From contig SEBM01000242.1 in the NCBI GenBank assembly GCA_004296145.1, positions 1 through 6,458 of the forward strand: DNA of 6,458 nt. The letters run 5' to 3'. This document shows positions 1 through 5,411 of the stretch, one piece after another. The translations under genes were made by a program, and so were the position numbers. Position 1 is the stretch's first letter; every line of letters starts with the position of its first letter. Below the pieces are notes generated by a model, which ran no database searches, had not been told where the DNA came from, and was given only the letters and a program-made list of their open reading frames with translations. The stretch comes from Flavobacterium sp. Its GTDB lineage: Bacteria; Bacteroidota; Bacteroidia; Flavobacteriales; Flavobacteriaceae.

Positions 1-15
1 CTATTTATTTTTTTA

Positions 16-23
16 TATTTTTG
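16..23 (+). promoter_or_regulatory. Predicted -7 promoter element (TAnnTTTG) for the OmpH gene
   Basis: TATTTTTG at this position matches the Bacteroidetes -7 consensus TAnnTTTG exactly. It would start transcription near position 27, giving a leader of about 30 nt before the ATG at 58. The matching -33 TTTG would fall at or beyond the left edge of the window, so only half the promoter can be checked. The surroundings are very T-rich, which raises the chance of a random match. Confidence 0.45.
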
Positions 24-57
24 TCTTCAATACATAAAAAAATTAGAAATTTAAAAA

Positions 58-636
58 ATGAAAAAAGCATTAGTAATTACCGCACTTTCAATTTTGGTTG
101 TTTCGTGTAATAAAACAGCAGAAGTTAAGGAAGTAAAAACAGCTTACGTTGATACTTCAGTTTTAATGAAAGAGTACACTGAAGCAAAAGATCTGGAAGC
201 TAAATACAAAGCGCAAGCAGAAGAAAAAGGAAGACAGTTACAAGCAGAAATTACTCGTTTTAAACAAGATGCAGCTAATTTTCAAAGCCAGGCACAAGCA
301 AACGGACAGGCTTGGGCACAACAAAGAGGTGCTGAATTGCAAAAAAGAGAGCAACAATTAGGTTACGCTCAACAACAATTATCGCAACAATTGCAACAAG
401 AAAGCGGTGTTGAAATGGATTCTCTTGTAAGCGGAGTTAAAAAATTCATCAAAGATTACGGTAAGAAAAACGGTTATTCTTATATCTACGGTACAGGAGA
501 TGCTGCAACAGTTTTATATGCTGAAGAAAAATATGATATCACAAAAGAGATCATTAAAGCTTTGAATGACAAATATAGCTCAACTCCAAAAACTGATGCA
601 AAACCAGCAGCAAAAGAGGAAGAAGCTAAAAAATAA
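58..636 (+). CDS. OmpH/Skp-family periplasmic chaperone, lipoprotein form
   Basis: The 192-residue protein has the layout of the OmpH (Skp) family, which holds unfolded outer-membrane proteins in the periplasm on their way to the BAM complex. Residues 1-16 are a lipoprotein signal ending in the lipobox VVSC, with lipidated Cys17; classical Skp is soluble, so this version should be membrane-anchored. Residues after Cys17 (NKTAEV) lack the acidic K-(D/E)2 type signal used for surface export in flavobacteria, so it probably faces the periplasm. A short strand (AYVDTSVLM, about 29-37) is followed by a long Gln/Ala/Lys-rich helical hairpin (about 40-125, the Skp tentacle) and a returning core segment (about 126-173, containing YSYIYGTGDAATVLYAEEKYDIT). 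The tail (175-192) is low-complexity Lys/Ala/Glu. Length is slightly above the usual 160-170 residues because of that tail. It appears monocistronic, with its own upstream -7 element and downstream terminator. Confidence 0.88.
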   Translation: MKKALVITALSILVVSCNKTAEVKEVKTAYVDTSVLMKEYTEAKDLEAKYKAQAEEKGRQLQAEITRFKQDAANFQSQAQANGQAWAQQRGAELQKREQQLGYAQQQLSQQLQQESGVEMDSLVSGVKKFIKDYGKKNGYSYIYGTGDAATVLYAEEKYDITKEIIKALNDKYSSTPKTDAKPAAKEEEAKK

Positions 637-658
637 ACTACCAAACTAACTAAATTTT

Positions 659-692
659 AAAAACCTAAATCTATTACAGATTTAGGTTTTTT
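659..692 (+). terminator. Rho-independent terminator after the OmpH gene
   Basis: A 12-14 bp perfect stem (core AAACCTAAATCT at 661-672 and its complement at 678-689, extended by A-T pairs) encloses the 5-nt loop ATTAC. It runs directly into a T tract. It lies about 25 nt after the stop codon at 636 and separates this gene from the helicase. Confidence 0.88.
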
Positions 693-733
693 CTTTTATA
701 AAAATGCGATACTTTTAGAGTTCAATTTACGCA

Positions 734-3013
734 ATGCAAAACGTTTCAGAAGCAGCAGCTTACACATTACAATTCATCAATCAGACGCAGAAGTCTATCT
801 TTCTTACGGGTAAGGCCGGAACAGGAAAGACTACGCTTTTGCGCGAAATTATCGCTACAACTCATAAAAACACTGTAGTGGTAGCACCAACGGGTATTGC
901 GGCCTTAAATGCCGGCGGCGTTACCATTCATTCCATGTTTCAGTTGCCTTTTTCGGCCTTTATTCCGTCTTATGACGCCAATCCGCAGTTTACGGAAACG
1001 GTGAAATTTGAGAATAAAGAAACCTTACGCAGACATTTCAAAATGAATAATCTGAAGCGTAATGTGATCAAAAACATGGAGTTATTGATTATTGATGAAG
1101 TAAGTATGCTCCGCGCTGATCTGCTTGACGCGATTGACTTTATGATGCAGACGGTACGTAGAAATTCATATCCTTTTGGCGGGGTTCAGGTTCTTTTTAT
1201 TGGTGATTTATTGCAATTACCGCCCGTAATTCGCGACGAAGAATGGCGAACTTTGCGTAATTATTACAAAGGAAAATTCTTTTTTTATTCGCACGTAATT
1301 CAACAATATCCGCCGTTATATATCGAATTATCTAAGATTTATCGTCAGACTGATGATGATTTTATCTCCGTTTTGAATAATCTTCGCAACAACCAGATTT
1401 CTCCTCAGGATTTTCAGTTTTTGAACCAATATGTAAAGCCAGATTTCGACTTAAAAAATAATCCTGGTTACATCACTTTGACTACTCATAACGCTAAAGC
1501 GGATTCGATTAACGAACAGTCAATAAATGATTTAGCCGGAAACGAATACACGTATCTGCCCTTTATTGTAAGTGATTTTCCGGAGAAAATTTTTCCGGTA
1601 GAAGAAACTTTAAAGCTAAAAGTCGGCGCGCAGGTCATGTTCGTAAAAAACGATTTATCTTTTGAAAAACGCTATTTCAACGGAAAAATGGGTGTTATCA
1701 AATCACTTTCGCCCGAAGAAATCTTCGTTCACTTTCCGGAAGAAAATAAAACAATCGAAGTTGAAAAATACGAGTGGAAAAACATCCGCTACAAAGTAAA
1801 CGAGCTAACCAAAGAGATTGAGGAGGAAGTTTTAGGCACTTTTGCGCATTATCCGCTAAAATTGGCATGGGCGATTACGGTACATAAAAGTCAGGGATTA
1901 ACTTTTGATAAAGCTGCGCTTGACGTATCGCAAGTTTTTCTTCCCGGACAGGCTTATGTTGCATTATCGCGTTTGCGCTCCTTAAATGGGCTTATTTTGC
2001 TTTCCCCGATGCAGATGAATGGTATTTCTAACGATCAGGATGTAATGGACTATGCTTTGAACAAAGCAACCGAAGACATTTTAGAAAAATCACTGCATTT
2101 CGAAACCAAGAATTTTATTCATAACTATTTGATTAACAGTTTTAATTGGGCAGATTTAGCGCAGGAATGGCGAAACCATCGTTTTAGTTATAACGAAAAT
2201 GCTGTGGCTTCAGAAAAATCGAAGCACGCTATTTGGGCGCATAAACGCCTTGAGACGATTGATCAGCTTGCAGATCCTGCACAAAAATTCATCAATCAGC
2301 TTAATAAAATTTTCAATAACGAAACCGTTGATTTATTTTTTGTGAAAGAAAGGGTAGAGGCGGCCTATGATTATTTCTTTAAACCGATGGACAAATTGGT
2401 GACTGATCTTTTACAGAAAATGGCTGAAATTCAGAAATTTAAAAAAGTAAAAGAATATTACGAAGAATTAGCAATCCTGGACGATTTACAAACAAAAGCC
2501 GTTTTAAGATTGATGAAAGCCAAATTACTAATTGAAATTGTCGTGGCAGGAGAAACCATCTGCAAAGAAAAGCTGACATCATCTGCGATAAAAAACTTCA
2601 AAGTAAATAAGCTCGAAAAAATCCGTGAAGAATATCAAATGACCAATACTGATATTTTTAAATCAGAAGAACCGACTGTACGATATACTGCGCGAAAACT
2701 GGATAAAAACGAACCAAAAACCGCCAAAAAAACAACCGTTGAAGAAACCTACGATTTGTGGATCGCAAAGAACTCTATCGAAGATATTGCAAGAGTCAGA
2801 AAGCTAAATGTGCAAACTATTGAAACGCATTTAATTAAATTGATTCAGGCCAAAAAAGTAGAGATTTCAGATGTTTTGCCGTATGACAAAATCCTCGCTT
2901 TGCGTGATGCTTTTGAGTTTTATCAGGAAGAATCTTTGGCGCCTTTAAAAGAAAAACACGGCGATGAATTTACCTGGGATGAATTAAAAATGTTTAAAGC
3001 TAGTATAAATTAA
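734..3013 (+). CDS. Pif1-like SF1B DNA helicase with C-terminal helix-turn-helix
   Basis: A 759-residue ATP-dependent helicase of the Pif1/RecD-like (SF1B) group, presumably translocating 5' to 3' on DNA and acting in repair, recombination or replication through obstacles. Visible motifs: Walker A GKAGTGKTT (26-34), motif Ia APTGIAALNAGG (51-62), Walker B LLIIDEVSM (117-125), PFGGVQ followed by FIGDLLQLPP (155-164, motif III), IYRQ (202-205, motif IV), and the RecD/UvrD C-terminal region with VHKSQGLTFD (383-392, motif V) and GQAYVALSRLRSL (405-417, motif VI). All expected catalytic residues are present. Residues 430-665 are mostly helical with no recognised domain. About 668-705 (TVEETYDLW...IEDIARVRKLNVQTIETHL) fits the HTH_40-type helix-turn-helix also found at RecQ C-termini. 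The ATG at 734 lies 23 codons before the beta strand leading into Walker A, as usual. No good Shine-Dalgarno is present. A weak -7-like TACTTTTA sits at 710-717. No clear terminator follows. Confidence 0.92.
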   Translation: MQNVSEAAAYTLQFINQTQKSIFLTGKAGTGKTTLLREIIATTHKNTVVVAPTGIAALNAGGVTIHSMFQLPFSAFIPSYDANPQFTETVKFENKETLRRHFKMNNLKRNVIKNMELLIIDEVSMLRADLLDAIDFMMQTVRRNSYPFGGVQVLFIGDLLQLPPVIRDEEWRTLRNYYKGKFFFYSHVIQQYPPLYIELSKIYRQTDDDFISVLNNLRNNQISPQDFQFLNQYVKPDFDLKNNPGYITLTTHNAKADSINEQSINDLAGNEYTYLPFIVSDFPEKIFPVEETLKLKVGAQVMFVKNDLSFEKRYFNGKMGVIKSLSPEEIFVHFPEENKTIEVEKYEWKNIRYKVNELTKEIEEEVLGTFAHYPLKLAWAITVHKSQGLTFDKAALDVSQVFLPGQAYVALSRLRSLNGLILLSPMQMNGISNDQDVMDYALNKATEDILEKSLHFETKNFIHNYLINSFNWADLAQEWRNHRFSYNENAVASEKSKHAIWAHKRLETIDQLADPAQKFINQLNKIFNNETVDLFFVKERVEAAYDYFFKPMDKLVTDLLQKMAEIQKFKKVKEYYEELAILDDLQTKAVLRLMKAKLLIEIVVAGETICKEKLTSSAIKNFKVNKLEKIREEYQMTNTDIFKSEEPTVRYTARKLDKNEPKTAKKTTVEETYDLWIAKNSIEDIARVRKLNVQTIETHLIKLIQAKKVEISDVLPYDKILALRDAFEFYQEESLAPLKEKHGDEFTWDELKMFKASIN

Positions 3014-3028
3014 TTATCTTTAAGATAA
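3014..3028. repeat. Short palindrome TTATCTT-T-AAGATAA next to parS site 1
   Basis: Two 7-bp arms are separated by a single T. The palindrome begins at the helicase stop codon and abuts the parS-like site at 3030. With a one-base spacer it cannot fold as an RNA hairpin, so a DNA-level operator is the more natural reading. TATCTTTA inside it is also one base off the -7 consensus TAnnTTTG, so it may overlap the promoter of the secreted-protein gene. It could also be chance in AT-rich sequence. Confidence 0.35.
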
Positions 3029-3029
3029 G

Positions 3030-3045
3030 TGTTCCACGTAAAACA
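3030..3045. other. parS-like ParB-binding site 1
   Basis: TGTTCCACGTAAAACA differs at one position from the classical chromosomal parS TGTTCCACGTGAAACA (G to A at position 11). One further complementary pair (G3029/C3046) extends the dyad. It lies in the 58-bp gap between the helicase and the secreted-protein gene. ParB dimers nucleate on parS and spread, and parS sites cluster near the replication origin in most bacteria. The same motif recurs at 4454 and 5296, which argues strongly against chance. Confidence 0.8.
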
Positions 3046-3071
3046 CGGATTAATAATTAATTATAAAAGTT

Positions 3072-3833
3072 ATGAAAACAAGATTTATATATTTGGTTCT
3101 GCTGGTTTTTTCAGTAAATTTTGCAGATGCCCAGGATTTAAAACCAGAATATCAAAAGCTTATTAAAAGCTTTATTGAAAATGTAAAAAACGATAAAAAA
3201 GAAGCTGTTGCTGCTTTGGTAAAATATCCTTTTGCAAGGGAATATCCAATCCCGACCGTTAAAAATAAAACGGAATTCGTTAAAAGATACAATCAGATTT
3301 TTGATACTACGCTGAAAAACAAAATCATAAAATCTAATCCTGCCAAAGACTGGTCGCAAGTGGGCTGGCGTGGTATAATGCTGAATCAGGGAGATTTGTG
3401 GGTAGATGAAGAAGGATATTTAACGGCTGTGAATTACCAGTCGAAGTATGAAAAAGAACTAAAAACAAAACTGATCGGATCTGACAAAAGCAAATTACAT
3501 TCTTCAATTTCCAAATTTAAAGAACCTGTTTGTGTATTGGAAACATCCAAATTCAAAATAAGAATTGATGATTTGGGAAATAATAATTACAGATATGCAT
3601 CGTGGTCTGTAAAACAAAAAATGAGTGAAAAGCCTGATTTAGTTATAACTAAAGGAAAATTTGTTGCTGAAGGTACAGGAGGAAATCATCATTATGATTT
3701 TAAAAAAGGAAATTTTCTGTACGTGTGTGATATCATCGTTTTGGGCGAAAAAAATTCGGCGCCTGCGGCGTTAGTTATTTATCAAAACGGGAAAGAAATC
3801 TTATCTCAGGACGCAAAGATAATTTCAAAATAA
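3072..3833 (+). CDS. Secreted protein of unknown function (two putative domains)
   Basis: I do not recognise a named family. The 253-residue protein begins with a clear Sec signal peptide (MKTRFIYLVLLVFSVNFADA, likely cut after Ala20 before Gln21) and has no lipobox, so it should be soluble in the periplasm or released. Residues about 24-128 start with helices (YQKLIKSFIENVKNDKKEAV) and continue into a strand-rich part with WSQVGWRGIMLNQGDLWVDEEG (94-115); the pattern is reminiscent of small NTF2-like cone folds, but this is inference. Residues about 150-253 look beta-rich, with YRYASWSV (173-180), the Gly/His stretch GTGGNHHYDF (201-210) and two cysteines, 154 and 219, that could form a disulfide. 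The ATG at 3072 fits the signal peptide exactly. It follows the helicase by 58 bp containing parS site 1 and ends in a bidirectional terminator. Confidence 0.8.
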   Translation: MKTRFIYLVLLVFSVNFADAQDLKPEYQKLIKSFIENVKNDKKEAVAALVKYPFAREYPIPTVKNKTEFVKRYNQIFDTTLKNKIIKSNPAKDWSQVGWRGIMLNQGDLWVDEEGYLTAVNYQSKYEKELKTKLIGSDKSKLHSSISKFKEPVCVLETSKFKIRIDDLGNNNYRYASWSVKQKMSEKPDLVITKGKFVAEGTGGNHHYDFKKGNFLYVCDIIVLGEKNSAPAALVIYQNGKEILSQDAKIISK

Positions 3834-3872
3834 AACAAAAAACGAGATTCTCATGAATCTCGTTTTTTGTTT
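3833..3872. terminator. Bidirectional terminator between convergent genes
   Basis: A 16-bp perfect stem (arms 3835-3850 and 3855-3870, with GC-containing core CGAGATTC/GAATCTCG) has a 4-nt loop, TCAT. It is bordered by an A tract on the left and a T tract on the right, so it terminates transcription in both directions. It fills the whole gap between the secreted-protein gene and the convergent coiled-coil gene, touching both stop codons. Confidence 0.9.
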
Positions 3873-4311
3873 ATAAAGCGGATATAGCTTTTTCAAGCTC
3901 TTTTTGCTGCGTTATTTGCAATAATTTTAATTTTTGAAGGGATAACTCATTTTCTGATGTTTTTATTCTTTGCTTTTGAATTTCTTCTTCTGTAATAGAT
4001 TGCGTAATTATTTTATTTTGAATTTTTTGATTTTCCTGCTCCAGTTTGCTTATTTTTTCTTTAGTTGATTTTAAATCCCTTTCTGATTTCTCAAGATTCT
4101 TCTTTTTTGACTCAAGATCTTTTTGTTCTCTTTTGAGTACTAATATTTTATCATCTAAGTTTTTATAATTTTCTTTTATCAATTTTTGAATTTCAGCATC
4201 TGATTTTTTAAATAGTGCTTCCTGTTCAGAAACGGTTTGAGACTGTTGTGCAAAAAAAGATTGGGAATTAAGTAATAAAACAAATACAGCTATTTTTAAA
4301 ATTTTGTCCAT
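3871..4311 (-). CDS. Small secreted coiled-coil protein, function unknown
   Basis: A 146-residue protein with an N-terminal signal peptide (MDKILKIAVFVLLLNSQSFFA, likely cut after Ala21 before QQS) and no lipobox. The remainder, about 30-145, is almost entirely a predicted coiled coil rich in Lys, Glu, Gln and Leu, with only one proline-free short break near ITQSITEEE (102-110). There is no catalytic motif and no cysteine, so a structural or binding role in the periplasm is likely, but the sequence does not say which. Low-complexity coiled coils give misleading similarity to OmpH and many others; the C-terminal core expected of OmpH is missing, so I do not call it that. The start codon is preceded by AT-rich sequence without a Shine-Dalgarno. 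It could be read through from the DUF2185 gene upstream, as no strong terminator lies between them. Confidence 0.72.
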   Translation of the reverse strand: MDKILKIAVFVLLLNSQSFFAQQSQTVSEQEALFKKSDAEIQKLIKENYKNLDDKILVLKREQKDLESKKKNLEKSERDLKSTKEKISKLEQENQKIQNKIITQSITEEEIQKQRIKTSENELSLQKLKLLQITQQKELEKAISAL

Positions 4312-4354
4312 AATAAATATTTTACAGACGAATTTATGCTGCGAAATATTTATT
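4312..4354 (-). repeat. Inverted repeat directly upstream of the coiled-coil gene start
   Basis: An 11-bp perfect inverted repeat (arms 4312-4322 and 4344-4354, AATAAATATTT type) surrounds 21 nt. On the minus strand the second arm ends at the base before the ATG, so if transcribed it could fold over the ribosome-binding region. All paired bases are A or T, so the stem is weak and could be a composition effect. Confidence 0.3.
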
Positions 4355-4381
4355 GAATGCCAGATAAAATTTTTAAAATAA

Positions 4382-4417
4382 CAGAATAAGATTAAAAGCT
4401 ATTCTGAATGCTTTTAA
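4382..4417. repeat. Two interleaved inverted repeats (pseudoknot-like or alternative hairpins)
   Basis: CAGAATA (4382-4388) pairs with TATTCTG (4400-4406), and TTAAAAGC (4392-4399) pairs with GCTTTTAA (4410-4417). The arms alternate A1-B1-A2-B2 with no base between B1 and A2, so the two stems are either mutually exclusive hairpins or an H-type pseudoknot. They lie in the 173-bp gap downstream of the DUF2185 gene and upstream of the coiled-coil gene. There is no T tract, so a simple terminator is unlikely. Confidence 0.4.
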
Positions 4418-4453
4418 GATTTATTTCTAAAATTGCTTCTTCAAAATGAAGAC

Positions 4454-4469
4454 AGTTTTACGTGGAACA
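4454..4469. other. parS-like ParB-binding site 2
   Basis: AGTTTTACGTGGAACA differs at two positions from TGTTTCACGTGGAACA, the complement of the classical parS. Fifteen consecutive bases (GTTTTACGTGGAACA) are identical to the reverse complement of site 1. It lies 15 bp beyond the stop codon of the DUF2185 gene, in an intergenic gap. Only the CGTGGAAC half is perfect. Confidence 0.75.
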
Positions 4470-4484
4470 TTTGTTTTCTGTTAT

Positions 4485-5252
4485 TTATCTCCTGAAACTT
4501 ATGTTTTTCCAAGTAGTTAACGCCCATTCAAGATCTGTTTTTTCATCAAAATAAAATGCTGACTGCACCGTTTCCTGGTCCACGACTGAAAAACCAATGA
4601 TCAGATTATATGTTTTATCTCCTTCACTTTCTTCAATTAAATATCCAACTCTGGACACTTCAGAATCAGAAAATTCGAACTGTTGTAGTGTTTTGGATTC
4701 TGTCTGATTTCGATTTTCAACACTTTCTTTAGATTCTTCATAAAGAGCTTTTTTGTCACGATCTGAATTCCAGATAATTATCCTGATAGATTTGTCACCC
4801 GTGGTGTAGTACAAAGTACCATCTTCTTCAATTGTTCTTTCAAAAAGATTATTGATTTCAATTGACCATTCTTCTGTTAATCTGTGAGTTGTCATAAAAT
4901 CATCTTCCAAATCATAATCATGAACTTTATACCAATCTGAATTTTCATTAGCTCTTTCGTAAACAGAACCAACTCCTTTCAATAAAATTTTTTTGAGAGA
5001 AGGATCGATTTTCAAAATTGTCGGCGGATTATATATTCCTGCGTTATCAGGATTATCAGTATATTCTTCAGACTCAGAACCTGTAAAAATTCTCCAGCCA
5101 CTATCTTCGGGACGAGTCCTTTTTTCACGATACAAAAAACGGGGTTTAATGTTTTGATCAACAACCATTTTAGAAACCATCAGACCTCCAATTTCAGGAA
5201 AGGAGTCAAAATTATTTTCTTTAGGAGCTTGTTTCTTTTTGAAGAATTTCAT
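4485..5252 (-). CDS. DUF2185 / Imm33-type domain protein, cytoplasmic
   Basis: A 255-residue protein with no signal peptide or membrane segment. Residues about 22-100 carry the DUF2185 (Imm33-like) pattern: GLMVSKMVV (23-31), FLYREKRTRPEDSGWRIFTG (39-58), EEYTDNPDNAGIYN (62-75) and ILKIDPSL (79-86). Proteins of this family often occur in polymorphic toxin immunity loci but also as stand-alone genes; their biochemical activity is not established. Residues about 120-255 form a second acidic alpha/beta region (EEWSIEINNLFERTIEEDGTLYY ... FYFDEKTDLEWALTTWKNI) that I cannot assign. No toxin-like gene is next to it, so an immunity role is not supported by context. Upstream, TATCTTTC (5276-5269 on the minus strand) is one base off the -7 consensus. 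The gene is bracketed by parS sites 2 and 3. Confidence 0.82.
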   Translation of the reverse strand: MKFFKKKQAPKENNFDSFPEIGGLMVSKMVVDQNIKPRFLYREKRTRPEDSGWRIFTGSESEEYTDNPDNAGIYNPPTILKIDPSLKKILLKGVGSVYERANENSDWYKVHDYDLEDDFMTTHRLTEEWSIEINNLFERTIEEDGTLYYTTGDKSIRIIIWNSDRDKKALYEESKESVENRNQTESKTLQQFEFSDSEVSRVGYLIEESEGDKTYNLIIGFSVVDQETVQSAFYFDEKTDLEWALTTWKNISFRR

Positions 5253-5295
5253 GTGGATTGATTTTATCGAAAGATAAGCATATTTTTGATGAGAA

Positions 5296-5311
5296 TGTTT
5301 CGCGTGGAACT
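5296..5311. other. parS-like ParB-binding site 3
   Basis: TGTTTCGCGTGGAACT differs at two positions from TGTTTCACGTGGAACA. It keeps the perfect half CGTGGAAC and the opposite GTTTC arm. It lies 44 bp upstream of the DUF2185 start, close to where that gene's -33 region would be, so ParB binding could also affect its transcription. It has the same orientation as site 2 and is inverted relative to site 1. Confidence 0.72.
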
Positions 5312-5345
5312 TATGACGTTTGGGAAATAAGCTGATTCATTTTCA

Positions 5346-5359
5346 ACAGATCAATCTGT
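5346..5359. repeat. 14-bp palindrome ACAGAT-CA-ATCTGT
   Basis: Six-base perfect arms are separated by two bases, too close for an RNA hairpin loop. This is the geometry of a small dimeric regulator's operator. It lies between parS site 3 and the terminator of the HU-CCDC81/SPOR gene. No second copy is seen in the window, so its significance is uncertain. Confidence 0.25.
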
Positions 5360-5370
5360 AAAAATCAGGC

Positions 5371-5402
5371 AAAAAAAATCCTGCTCTTTCGGAACAGGAT
5401 TT
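5371..5402 (-). terminator. Rho-independent terminator after the HU-CCDC81/SPOR gene
   Basis: Read on the minus strand, the stem AAATCCTG...CAGGATTT is extended inward by TTC/GAG (one T-G wobble). This gives about 11 bp closed by the 5-nt loop CGAAA and followed by a run of eight T. It begins 10 nt after the stop codon at 5412 and should end this leftward transcript before the DUF2185 gene. Confidence 0.9.
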
Positions 5403-5411
5403 AAAAGTATT

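Noticed and set aside
694..703. Palindrome TTTTATAAAA after the first terminator
   Set aside because: Ten A/T bases with no loop; expected by chance in this composition.
710..717. TACTTTTA as the helicase promoter's -7 element
   Set aside because: It is one mismatch from TAnnTTTG but has no TTTG at the right distance upstream, where only the terminator's T tract lies. Too weak to list as a feature.
3138..3359. 73-residue open frame on the minus strand
   Set aside because: It lies wholly inside the secreted-protein gene in antisense, has a Phe/Ile/Asn-rich composition typical of AT-rich shadow frames, and no promoter or recognisable domain.
3871..4311. Calling the coiled-coil protein a second OmpH/Skp
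   Set aside because: Similarity would rest only on low-complexity Lys/Glu/Gln helices; the beta-strand core before and after the helical arms is absent.
3030..4469. Sites 1 and 2 as terminal inverted repeats of a mobile element enclosing two genes
   Set aside because: They share 15 identical inverted bases, but there is no transposase or integrase and no target duplication. A third copy at 5296 and the match to parS explain them better.
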